The notes: generated from the sequence alone by a model not told the origin. A stretch of DNA of 7,337 bases from Candidatus Aminicenantota bacterium (GCA_030617525.1 JAUWVG010000107.1:1-7337), one strand, 5' to 3'; counted from the stretch's first letter, positions 1 through 7,140 are shown. A program made the numbers and translations.

Positions 1-959
1 TTTTTTTCTGGATAGTATGTTTTTACAGCAGCGATCTTCTCCTCAAGTTCTTTGGTGTTGGCTGAAGGATGTATTTCAATATAGGTGATAACAGAATTGG
101 AATTCCAATTTGATGATGAATTGATCATATCTTTAGGAAGGGAAGTGATATACTCAAATTTCAGATGGGAATTGTCCGGAACGGACTGGAAAATGCCCGT
201 AATGTTTAGCTGTCTGGTTTCTCCGGTCACAGAATTCATTTGGAGGATCTTGCCGACAGGATTTACACCCCGGAAATACTTGGACGCCATCTCCTGAGAA
301 ATAAGGATACTGTCCGGATTTCTTAGAGACTGCGCATGACCTGAAACCATGGGAAAATTGAACATATCCAGAAAATCTGCATCTGACGATATGCCTTCTT
401 CTTGAATGAATTGATCCTTATAGACAAATGAAGCGATATTTCCCTTAATCCTGGTGCTGTTGACGACTTCGGGAAAATCTTCCTTTAGAGCAGGGCCAAG
501 AGCGGGCGGTGTGGGAACGCTGTTCTCCCAACCATAGAATTTGTCGTTTGATGTATCGAATACACGGAATATCCTATCTCCTTTTTCATGAAAACTATCA
601 AAACTGTATTCATAGCGAACGTACATCAATGTCAGGATAAAAATGGACAATCCAAAGGCCAATCCTGCGATGTTGATAAAGGAATATCCCTTATGTCTTT
701 TGATGAATCTCCAAGCAGTCTTAACATTATTTGTAAACAAAAGAATCCTCCAGTAGATAATATCGCCTAAAAAAGATGGCATAGATCTCAGAAGATGAAG
801 CCAGTACCAGAACCAGGCAAAGAGATAACCTTTAGAACCGGCGATAGAATCAAATTCTTCATTAAAATCACCGCGTAGAGAAACATTATCCTCATAATTG
901 GCTATACGTTTGAGGACCAAATCTCCCAGTTTTGGCGGCTTTAAGTTAAAAATATTCAT
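1..959 (-). CDS. FtsX/MacB-like ABC transporter permease with N-terminal prefix domain (partial, C-terminus beyond left edge)
   Basis: Reading the minus strand from the ATG at 957-959 gives 319 uninterrupted codons to the window edge, so the 3' part is missing. Residues 1-80 form a cytoplasmic, Trp/Leu-rich prefix beginning MNIFNLKPPKLGDLVLKR, with the acidic patch GDFNEEF at 30-36; this matches the prefix domain found on some FtsX-type permeases. The basic stretch RFIKRHKGYSFINIAGLA (84-101) and a hydrophobic helix (about 94-115) are the usual first membrane segment. The extracytoplasmic MacB_PCD-like domain follows, with typical blocks: F.SFHEKGDRIFRV (120-133), EDFPEVV (160-166), SQEMASKYFRG (221-231) and ITGIFQSVPDNSHLKF (253-268). 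The family is normally about 800-900 residues, so roughly one third is visible. The start overlaps the padR stop (ATGA) and has no clear Shine-Dalgarno sequence, which suggests translational coupling. The family moves lipids, lipoproteins, peptides or drugs with a separate ATPase; the substrate is unknown here. Confidence 0.9.
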   Translation of the reverse strand, partial: MNIFNLKPPKLGDLVLKRIANYEDNVSLRGDFNEEFDSIAGSKGYLFAWFWYWLHLLRSMPSFLGDIIYWRILLFTNNVKTAWRFIKRHKGYSFINIAGLAFGLSIFILTLMYVRYEYSFDSFHEKGDRIFRVFDTSNDKFYGWENSVPTPPALGPALKEDFPEVVNSTRIKGNIASFVYKDQFIQEEGISSDADFLDMFNFPMVSGHAQSLRNPDSILISQEMASKYFRGVNPVGKILQMNSVTGETRQLNITGIFQSVPDNSHLKFEYITSLPKDMINSSSNWNSNSVITYIEIHPSANTKELEEKIAAVKTYYPEK

Positions 960-1288
960 TGGCTGTTTGGATTAAAGGCATATTCGGATACACCGGCCCA
1001 AAGTTTCTGATTCATTTCATAGGAGTATTTAAGGGCATCACGCCCTGCATCCGAAAGCGAGTAATACATCCTTATCTTTCCCTGTCTTGACGGAGTGGAT
1101 TCTCCCTTGCGTTTATTGACGTAATTTTTTTTGGTCAATTGGTTAAGAACGCTGTACAGGTTGCCGTAGGTAAAATCCTTGCCTATTATTTCTGAGACAT
1201 GGCGTCTGATTTCAAAACCGTAGGCTTTGTCCTTTAGCCGCCAGATCGAAAGAAGAAGAATTTCCTCAATTTTTGTCAGGTCTTTCAT
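956..1288 (-). CDS. PadR-family transcriptional regulator
   Basis: This 110-residue protein is the usual length for a short PadR regulator. Residues 7-60 form the winged helix: an initial helix (EEILLLSIWRL), then YGFEIRRHVSEI, then the recognition region FTYGNLYSVLNQLTKKNYV (39-57) with the family GxLYxxLxxL pattern. The wing and strand follow at 63-88, with the hallmark RMYYSLSDAGRDAL (73-86). The short C-terminal helix (86-105) would serve in dimerisation. The start is supported by AAGGAG at 1299-1304 (minus), ten bases upstream. Its stop overlaps the permease start in an ATGA, so the two are one transcript and probably translationally coupled. PadR proteins are mostly repressors of adjacent transport or detoxification genes, released by small ligands or partner proteins. 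Autoregulation is inferred from palindromes on its own promoter. Confidence 0.92.
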   Translation of the reverse strand: MKDLTKIEEILLLSIWRLKDKAYGFEIRRHVSEIIGKDFTYGNLYSVLNQLTKKNYVNKRKGESTPSRQGKIRMYYSLSDAGRDALKYSYEMNQKLWAGVSEYAFNPNSQ

Positions 1289-1303
1289 CCAAATGTATCT
1301 CCT

Positions 1304-1336
1304 TATACTGAATATCAGTATATTATACGTTGTATA
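1304..1336 (-). promoter_or_regulatory. padR promoter with overlapping double palindrome (probable PadR operator)
   Basis: Two inverted repeats lie side by side. The first is TATACTGA-ATA-TCAGTATA (1304-1322), with perfect 8-base arms. The second is TATAC-GTT-GTATA (1324-1336), with perfect 5-base arms. Both are bounded by the same TATAC/GTATA half-sites, giving four half-sites in 33 bases. On the minus strand a consensus TATAAT -10 box (1322-1327) bridges the two repeats; the matching -35 region (about 1345-1350) is poor. The expected start point, near 1315, falls inside the first palindrome, which also touches the padR Shine-Dalgarno sequence. This is the arrangement expected for an autorepressor. 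Palindromes and -10 box are seen directly; PadR binding is inferred. Confidence 0.7.
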
Positions 1337-1463
1337 GATTAAATTCGTTGCCTAAAATATTTTTTTTCTCTTTTTTAGAATATATTGCCACCCTTTGTAG
1401 TAAAGTAATCGTCGAAGACAGTGGACTCCATCTGACTTAAGAAGAATTTGTAAAGGAGCTTCA

Positions 1464-2891
1464 ATGAAAAAAATACTTATTTTCTTTAGCCTAATGATAC
1501 TTGTGATATTTTCGCTGTTTATGGATTCATCCGGAAAAGGGAGAGAAGGAATCGAAGGAACGTGGTTGGGCACATTAAAGATCCAAGCCATGGAGATCAG
1601 ACTGGTTTTCCACATCGTGTTGACTGAGCAGGGCTCCTACGAAGGAACGATGGACTCTCCTGACCAGGGAGCTAAAGGCCTTGTACTCGATACCGTTAAT
1701 TTCCAGGACAACATACTGACTATCGAGTTGAAAAGACGGATGGTCAGCTATGAGGCCAACCTTGATGAAAACGGAGAAATACTCAATGGGAAATTCAAAC
1801 AAGGCGGAATCGAGCTTCCTTTAGAAATGAAGCGTGTCGAGGAAGTGGAAAAAGTTGTTCGTCCTCAGGACCCGAAAAAACCCTATCCATATATTGAGGA
1901 AGAGGTCTCTTTTTTAAATCAGGAAGCAGGAATCAAATTGGCTGGGACTCTCACACTCCCTGAACATGGAGGCCCTTTTCCTGCGGTCATGTTGATCACC
2001 GGATCCGGAGCTCAGAACAGAAATGAGGAAATCATGAATCACCGGCCTTTTCTCGTTTTGGCCGATCATTTGACAAAAAACGGAATTGCCGTTCTCCGCG
2101 TGGACGATAGGGGAATAGGAGGTTCAACGGGGAATGTGAACGATTCCACAAGCGAAGATTTCGCTTTGGACGTTCTTGCCGGAGTGGATTTCCTGAAAAA
2201 TCGAAAAGAAATAGATTCAAAAAAAATCGGTCTCATCGGTCACAGCGAAGGCGGACTTATCGCGCCCATTGTTGCGTCCCAAACTAAAGATGTCGCCTTT
2301 ATTGTGATGATGGCAGGGACAGGACTGACTGGTGAAGAGATTATTTATCTTCAGTCCCGCTTGATTGCTCAAGCCAGTGGAGTCAATAATGAGGACATTG
2401 AAAAAAACCTTGAAGATCAGCGCAAGGTTTTCGCTGTTGTGAAAAGCGGTGAAACTGTTGATATCATCAAGAATACGCTTCATAAAATGTTTCTTGATGA
2501 CTTTAATGCAATGTCCGAAGATGAAAGAAAAGCGATGGGAGATCCAGAAGCAGCATTTGAGGTCCAAGCCAGACAAGTCACGTCAAGATGGTTCAGATAT
2601 TTTATGTCTTATGATCCGACAACTCATCTAAAAATGGTAAAATGTCCGGTTTTGGCTATAAATGGTGAAAAAGATCTTCAGGTCCCGCCTAAAGAGAACT
2701 TGGCAGCCATCGAACAGGCGCTCAGAGAGGCGGGAAACATGCATGTGACCATCAAGGAACTTCCTGGTCTTAACCATTTGTTTCAGAAGGCCACAACCGG
2801 AAATCCTTCAGAATATGCACAAATCAGTGAGACAATAAATCCTGAAGTCCTTTTCCTCATAAGCAGCTGGATTTTAGAAACCATAAAATAG
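1464..2891 (+). CDS. Secreted alpha/beta hydrolase (serine esterase/peptidase-like) with N-terminal beta domain
   Basis: The 475-residue protein starts with a Sec-type signal (MKKILIFFSLMILVIFSLFM, then DSSGKG), without a lipobox cysteine, so it should act outside the cytoplasm. Residues 30-125 (GTWLGTLKI ... GKFKQGGIELPLEMKRV) look like a small beta-rich domain often placed before this hydrolase type. From about 145 the alpha/beta hydrolase fold follows: oxyanion region LITGSGAQNRNE (177-188), VDDRGIGGSTG (213-223), nucleophile elbow GHSEGG with Ser261, a lid-like helical insert (about 290-375), RWFRYFMSYDP (375-385), acid Asp404 in NGEKD, and His438 in GLNH. The triad is complete, so an active esterase, thioesterase or peptidase is expected; the substrate cannot be told. 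AAAGGAG lies six bases before the ATG. The stop directly abuts the permease ATG, indicating an operon and a shared role in handling an envelope compound (inference). Confidence 0.9.
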   Translation: MKKILIFFSLMILVIFSLFMDSSGKGREGIEGTWLGTLKIQAMEIRLVFHIVLTEQGSYEGTMDSPDQGAKGLVLDTVNFQDNILTIELKRRMVSYEANLDENGEILNGKFKQGGIELPLEMKRVEEVEKVVRPQDPKKPYPYIEEEVSFLNQEAGIKLAGTLTLPEHGGPFPAVMLITGSGAQNRNEEIMNHRPFLVLADHLTKNGIAVLRVDDRGIGGSTGNVNDSTSEDFALDVLAGVDFLKNRKEIDSKKIGLIGHSEGGLIAPIVASQTKDVAFIVMMAGTGLTGEEIIYLQSRLIAQASGVNNEDIEKNLEDQRKVFAVVKSGETVDIIKNTLHKMFLDDFNAMSEDERKAMGDPEAAFEVQARQVTSRWFRYFMSYDPTTHLKMVKCPVLAINGEKDLQVPPKENLAAIEQALREAGNMHVTIKELPGLNHLFQKATTGNPSEYAQISETINPEVLFLISSWILETIK

Positions 2892-5285
2892 ATGAATAAA
2901 ATGTTAATAAATTATCTGAAGATTGCCCTAAGAAATATCAAGAAACACAAGATCTATTCTCTGATAAATATTTCAGGATTAGCCATCGGCACGGCCTGCT
3001 GCATCCTGATTTTTCTCTATGTTGGCTTTGAACTCAGCTATGACACGTATCACGAAGATGCCGAACGAGTATATCGGGTGGCAATGAAGATAAAACAGGA
3101 ATCAACAGAGATGGGGTCCGCACGGATATCCACGCCTGTAGTGCCGGCAATAAGAAATGATTTTCCTGAGGTCGAACATGCCTCTCGCTTTCAGACGCAG
3201 GAATGGAGGCGGAATCTTGTCGAAAGGGAGGATAATAAATTTTATGAAAGTCGGGTCATGGTTGCAGATAATGAAATTTTTAACGTCTTGACAATACCGT
3301 TCTTAAATGGATATCAAGAAACAGCCCTGATTAGACCGAATACTGTCGTTATAGCTCAAAGCATAGCTAGGAAATACTTCGGCCAAATTGATCCACTTGG
3401 ACAGGTCCTCCATATCTGGGAACGTCCGTTTGAAGTCACAGGAGTTGTTTCCGATGCTCCTGATAACACGCATATAAAATATGGATTCATCATCTCTCTA
3501 GCCAGTTTCGAAACAGAATGGAATATGGACAACTGGGGCTGGACTGGATTTTATTCCTATTTGAAACTTAAGCCTGGAATTGATCCCTCTGTTTTCGAGA
3601 ATAAAATCCGACAAATTGCACGCCAATATATTCCGGAACAATTGGAGGAAGAGAGAGAGGCTTACATGTATTATCTTCAGCCTATCTCCAAAATTCACCT
3701 GCATTCGCATTTATATGGAGAAATCGATGTCCCTGGAAATCAAACCTACCTCATGGTGCTCTCCCTTGTGGGATTTTTTATTCTTCTTCTGTCTATCATC
3801 AACTTTACGAATCTGTCTACAGCCAAATCGGTTCATCGCTCCAAGGAAGTTGGTATCCGTAAAGTTGTTGGGGCTCAAAGACGTCAGCTTGTCCAACAAT
3901 TCCTTACAGACAGTTTATTGACGGCATTCCTCTCAACATGCGGAGCTGTGATGATTTGCATTTTGGCTCTTCCGTTTTTTAGCTCACTGACAGGAAGGCA
4001 GTTTACGCCTGAATCACTGAATCAGCCTGTCCTGATCCTCCTTCTCCTTGGACTTACGGTTTTTGTCGGGATTTCGGGGGGGAGTTATCCCTCATTTCTC
4101 CTTTCATTCCTCAGACCGTCTCAAGTCCTTAAGGGAGCTCAATTCTCGCAGGCAAAAGGCCGGTTATTGAGAAAAATCCTGGTTCTTGGCCAGTTTTCAG
4201 TTACGATCATTCTTATGATCGGAACATTTGTCGTGGTCCAGCAGATAAAATATATGAAAAACAGGCCTCTAGGATTCGAAAAAGAACAAAAACTCATTAT
4301 TCCGGCTCAATTAGGCAGGAATTATGAACTGGTCAAAGAGGAATTCCTCAAGAATCCATCGGTTACAGCAGCAGCGGCATGCTGGAGCGTACCTGGCAGA
4401 ACGACAAACCGGCTCACGGCAAAGCTTGTGGGGCAGCCAGATGACATGGCACAGAGTATGGATTTTTTATATATCGATGCCGATTTCATTCCAGATTATA
4501 AAATGAAAATCGCGGCAGGGCGCTCTTTTGATAAGACCATGACTACTGACATTAAAGATGCCTTCATCATCAACGAGACAGCTTCTTTTGCGTTTGGCTT
4601 TATAAATCCCGAAGGAGCTGTTGGCCAACGCATGTATGAAGGAGGATCGGGAAACGTGGGGACAATCATCGGCGTAATTGAAGACTTCCATTTTAAGGGA
4701 CTTCAATCAGTCGTCGAGCCTCTAGTTTTCCAGTTCAATCCTTCTTACTTCGTGCAAATGAGCCTAACCCTAAAAACAGGGAATATCTCAAACACACTCT
4801 CCTTTATCGAAGAGAAATGGAATGAACTTCGATTGGGAAAAGTCTTCAGTTATTTCTTTCTTGATGAGGATTTTAACCGGCAGTATGCAGCGGAGGAATT
4901 TGTAAGCAGAGTGGTGACAGTCTTCACATTTTTAGCCTTATTTATATCCTGTCTAGGGCTTATCGGCTTGTCTTCGTTTACGGCCGAACAAAGGACAAAA
5001 GAAATCGGAATTAGAAAGATTCTGGGCGCAACAGTTCCGGGTCTTTTCGTATTTTTTACCAAAGAATTTACCCGTTGGGTTTTCTTTGCCAATATTATTG
5101 CATGGCCTATCGCTTATATTTTCGCATCCCAATGGCTAAAAAGTTTTGCCTACCGGACAAGTATAGATTTCCGGATATTTGTTCTTTCAGGTTTTCTGGC
5201 ATTTTTTCTATCGGTTCTGACTGTGAGTTCCCAGTCAATCAGAGTGGCCCTCACCAATCCTGCCGATTCCCTCCGCCACGAATAA
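2892..5285 (+). CDS. FtsX/MacB-like ABC transporter permease (complete, duplicated FtsX core)
   Basis: At 797 residues this is full length for the two-halved FtsX/MacB-like permeases. The basic N-terminus (YLKIALRNIKKHKIYSLINI) leads into TM1 (about 22-45). A MacB_PCD-like extracytoplasmic domain (about 46-280) contains NDFPEVEHASRF, SIARKYFGQIDPLG and VTGVVSDAPDNTHIKY. Then come TM2-TM5 (about 285-308, 340-364, 378-402, 427-450), a second extracytoplasmic domain (about 451-670, with GVIEDFHFKGL), and TM6-TM8 (about 672-694, 725-746, 761-783). Both FtsX halves keep the coupling-helix motif, RSKEVGIRKVVGAQRRQL (316-333) and RTKEIGIRKILGATVPGL (701-718), so ATPase contact is expected, yet no ATPase lies in the window. 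It lacks the prefix domain of the left-edge permease. The ATG follows the hydrolase TAG with no gap and no Shine-Dalgarno sequence; the ATG at 2901 is an alternative start that matches family N-termini slightly better. Substrate unknown. Confidence 0.93.
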   Translation: MNKMLINYLKIALRNIKKHKIYSLINISGLAIGTACCILIFLYVGFELSYDTYHEDAERVYRVAMKIKQESTEMGSARISTPVVPAIRNDFPEVEHASRFQTQEWRRNLVEREDNKFYESRVMVADNEIFNVLTIPFLNGYQETALIRPNTVVIAQSIARKYFGQIDPLGQVLHIWERPFEVTGVVSDAPDNTHIKYGFIISLASFETEWNMDNWGWTGFYSYLKLKPGIDPSVFENKIRQIARQYIPEQLEEEREAYMYYLQPISKIHLHSHLYGEIDVPGNQTYLMVLSLVGFFILLLSIINFTNLSTAKSVHRSKEVGIRKVVGAQRRQLVQQFLTDSLLTAFLSTCGAVMICILALPFFSSLTGRQFTPESLNQPVLILLLLGLTVFVGISGGSYPSFLLSFLRPSQVLKGAQFSQAKGRLLRKILVLGQFSVTIILMIGTFVVVQQIKYMKNRPLGFEKEQKLIIPAQLGRNYELVKEEFLKNPSVTAAAACWSVPGRTTNRLTAKLVGQPDDMAQSMDFLYIDADFIPDYKMKIAAGRSFDKTMTTDIKDAFIINETASFAFGFINPEGAVGQRMYEGGSGNVGTIIGVIEDFHFKGLQSVVEPLVFQFNPSYFVQMSLTLKTGNISNTLSFIEEKWNELRLGKVFSYFFLDEDFNRQYAAEEFVSRVVTVFTFLALFISCLGLIGLSSFTAEQRTKEIGIRKILGATVPGLFVFFTKEFTRWVFFANIIAWPIAYIFASQWLKSFAYRTSIDFRIFVLSGFLAFFLSVLTVSSQSIRVALTNPADSLRHE

Positions 5286-5338
5286 AAATCAATTTAAGGG
5301 AAGATGGAACGTTACTAGAAGCTGATTCGATATAGAGG

Positions 5339-6757
5339 TTAACATCCGGATCTCTTTTTTTTCTTTTTTACTGTTTTAATTCCTTGAATCAAGTCGATGT
5401 GATCTTTCCCCCGTACTTCATGCCAATATTCATCTTCAGACCAAAGAGGATCGGCCATAGAGGCTTTCCAGGTATTTAAACCTGCTTTCATGGCTTCCAG
5501 CCGTTCCAACATCTCTTCTGCTAAATTATTCTGTTCGGAAAGATCATTTTCCAGATTGTATAATGCATAGCCATAAGTATCGACATATATAAGTTTCCAC
5601 TTCCCATCGCGCATAGCGGAGAACCAGAGTTTGTGCCAATAAAGCTTCTGATGCGGAGAACCGTTTTCATTTCCCGTGATAAAAGGGATAAGATTTGTCC
5701 CATCTAAAGGTTTTCCCTTAGAAGGATTACCTCCGGCTGCTGCTACACAAGTGGGGAAGATATCTAAAGCTGATGTCAATCCGTCAAATTGAGATCCTGC
5801 CTTTATGTGATTTTTCCAATTCAAAATAAATGGAACACGGATACCCCCTTCAAATTTAATTCCTTTGAAGCCGCTCAACGGGGAATTATCGGAACTGTTT
5901 GAAGAGGTTGGCCCTCCATTGTCACTGAGAAACCAGATTATCGTATTATCGCTTAGACCGTTATGTTCAAGACATTTGATGGCTTTTCCCACAGCACGAT
6001 CCATAGCCCAGACCATGGCCGCATAAATCCTACGTTTTTTATTCTTTATATTTGAGAATTTAGCCAAATCCTCTTCCGTGGCTTCCATAGGAGTATGGGG
6101 TGCGGTAAAAGACAGAAAAAGAAAGAATGGTTGCTTTTTGCTTTCTATAAATTCAACAGCTTTATCACCTAAAACATCCGTGAGATAGCCGTCGAATTTG
6201 ATCTGTTTCCCGTTAAATTCAATGGCATGAGGATCGTTTGGCCTGTCGTTTTTTTCAGGATTATAAAAATAGGATCGTGAACCCCCACGAAGACCATAAA
6301 AATAATCAAAACCCCTGCGGTTGGGATAATGTTCCTCACCATTACCTACATGCCATTTGCCAACAATACCAGTTCGATAACCGAGAGACCTAAGGGAATC
6401 CCCCAGAGTTTTTTCATCGACATCCATCCCAAAGCCCTTGGGTGGAGTATTGGCTTCGTGTCCAAAACGATGTTGATAGCGCCCGGTGAGCAAGCCTGCG
6501 CGGGATGGGCTGCAGACTGAGGCAGTTGGATGTGCATCTGTAAAACTCACTCCGCCCTCAGCAATGCGGTCTATGTTAGGTGTGAGTATATCTTTTGATC
6601 CCTGGCAGCTCAGATCATTAAATCCTAAGTCATCCGCTAAAATGATCAGAATGTTTGGTTGTGACGTTGGAGTATTTTTGGCCAGAATATGAGTAGGAAG
6701 GGCAGGACCTATCAATGCAGATCCCATCATTCTTAAGAACGCGCGGCGTTTTATCAT
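5339..6757 (-). CDS. Tat-exported Cys-type sulfatase (arylsulfatase A-like, S1 family)
   Basis: This 472-residue protein has normal length for a type I sulfatase. The N-terminus KRRAFLRMMGSALIGPAL (3-20) is a twin-arginine signal, so a folded periplasmic or exported enzyme is expected. The signature VCSPSRAGLLTGRY (81-94) gives Cys82 as the residue converted to formylglycine, with Arg86 beside it. Other active-site residues are visible: Asp42/Asp43 in ADDLGFND, Lys134 and His136 in GKWHVG, His221 in TAPHTP, Asp279/Asn280 in SDNGG, and Lys298 in GFKG. It hydrolyses sulfate esters, probably of glycans; the substrate is not readable. Cys-type sites can be matured by FGE or the radical-SAM anSME, and neither gene is in the window. 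The last residues form a lysine-rich tail (KKKKKRSGC) after the usual end of the fold. No Shine-Dalgarno sequence precedes the start. It converges on the permease at a 53-base spacing and has its own promoter. Confidence 0.95.
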   Translation of the reverse strand: MIKRRAFLRMMGSALIGPALPTHILAKNTPTSQPNILIILADDLGFNDLSCQGSKDILTPNIDRIAEGGVSFTDAHPTASVCSPSRAGLLTGRYQHRFGHEANTPPKGFGMDVDEKTLGDSLRSLGYRTGIVGKWHVGNGEEHYPNRRGFDYFYGLRGGSRSYFYNPEKNDRPNDPHAIEFNGKQIKFDGYLTDVLGDKAVEFIESKKQPFFLFLSFTAPHTPMEATEEDLAKFSNIKNKKRRIYAAMVWAMDRAVGKAIKCLEHNGLSDNTIIWFLSDNGGPTSSNSSDNSPLSGFKGIKFEGGIRVPFILNWKNHIKAGSQFDGLTSALDIFPTCVAAAGGNPSKGKPLDGTNLIPFITGNENGSPHQKLYWHKLWFSAMRDGKWKLIYVDTYGYALYNLENDLSEQNNLAEEMLERLEAMKAGLNTWKASMADPLWSEDEYWHEVRGKDHIDLIQGIKTVKKKKKRSGC

Positions 6758-6789
6758 AATAACTAATGCAAGTAAGTTTTATCATTATC

Positions 6790-6819
6790 TTTATACAGAG
6801 AAGAACCAAATCCAGTCAA
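6790..6819 (-). promoter_or_regulatory. Sigma-70-like promoter of the sulfatase gene
   Basis: On the minus strand TTGACT (6814-6819) and TATAAA (6790-6795) are separated by 18 bases, close to the housekeeping consensus. The expected start point near 6783 leaves a leader of about 26 bases with no obvious ribosome-binding site. Immediately upstream of the -35 box, the 10-base sequence ATCTGAGAAA occurs twice (6826-6835 and 6841-6850 on the plus strand), 15 bases apart. This could be a regulator site, but that is speculative. The separate promoter shows the sulfatase need not share control with its neighbours. Confidence 0.6.
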
Positions 6820-6882
6820 TAAGAAATCTGAGAAAATGGCATCTGAGAAATCTCTATAAGGAAAAACATACAAAATATTCGG

Positions 6883-7071
6883 ATTGCACCTGAATTGCAT
6901 AAAAAAGCGGTCCAGAAATCTTTCAGAAACTTCGCCTACAGGACAGATATTGGTGTCGAGGCCTTTGTATATGCTCTGGCTCTCTCTATTTTAGTGGCAT
7001 TTTTAGCGGTAAGCTTCCAATCAATAAGGGCTGCCTTAGGAAATCCTGTCAATGCTATCCGGCACGAATGA
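6883..7071 (+). pseudogene. C-terminal remnant of a third FtsX/MacB-like permease
   Basis: The plus-strand frame ending at the TGA 7069-7071 encodes NFAYRTDIGVEAF, a hydrophobic stretch, then SFQSIRAALGNPVNAIRHE. This aligns without gaps to the last 47 residues of the complete upstream permease (SFAYRTSIDF ... SQSIRVALTNPADSLRHE), with 23 of 47 identical by eye, covering the final membrane helix and tail. Further left, similarity fades: residues from about 6883 (IAPELHKKAVQK) may be a worn version of the IIAWPIAYxxxxxWL segment. An in-frame stop at 6844-6846 closes the frame, and no start or upstream permease body exists because the space is occupied by the oppositely oriented sulfatase and its promoter. 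It is therefore a non-functional gene end. The sequence differs too much from the intact copy to be a recent duplicate of it; it is the tail of a separate paralogue. Confidence 0.78.
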
Positions 7072-7110
7072 GGTCTGTTGTTTAAAAACTCTTTTCTAAA
7101 TAGGATCCAC

Positions 7111-7140
7111 TTGATAAAATCATGAATGTACAATTATTAT
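7111..7140 (+). promoter_or_regulatory. Probable promoter of the flavodiiron gene
   Basis: TTGATA (7111-7116, five of six consensus bases) and TATTAT (7135-7140, five of six) are spaced by 18 bases, giving a start point near 7147 and a leader of about 29 bases with a strong Shine-Dalgarno sequence. A second possible -10, TATAAA at 7147-7152, has no good -35 partner. The region is very AT-rich, so chance matches are possible. Confidence 0.45.

Noticed and set aside
85..770. Plus-strand open frames at 85-297 and 588-770
   Set aside because: They lie opposite the continuous minus-strand permease frame, whose translation has clear family motifs; the plus-strand products have no recognisable features.
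1360..1376. Pyrimidine/T-rich tract as a possible terminator
   Set aside because: No GC-rich hairpin precedes it on either strand, and it sits in a divergent spacer where no transcript is expected to end.
1322..1463. A sigma-70 promoter for the hydrolase-permease operon
   Set aside because: Candidate boxes (TAGAAT at 1376-1381, TATATT at 1381-1386, TTGCCA at 1385-1390) lack partners at acceptable spacing, so none could be called.
1352..1802. Minus-strand open frames at 1352-1615 and 1575-1802
   Set aside because: They overlap the signal peptide and beta domain of the hydrolase on the other strand, have no ribosome-binding site, and look like shadows.
5286..5338. Bidirectional terminator between the convergent permease and sulfatase
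   Set aside because: Only short palindromes such as ATCCGGAT are present nearby; there is no stem-loop followed by a T-run in either direction.
7111..7123. FNR-like box upstream of the flavodiiron gene
   Set aside because: TTGAT-AAA-ATCAT has a 3-base rather than 4-base centre and an imperfect right arm, and it overlaps the proposed -35 box; chance is likely in such AT-rich DNA.
6936..7133. Minus-strand open frame of 65 codons
   Set aside because: It is antisense to the permease tail remnant and has no ribosome-binding site or recognisable motif.
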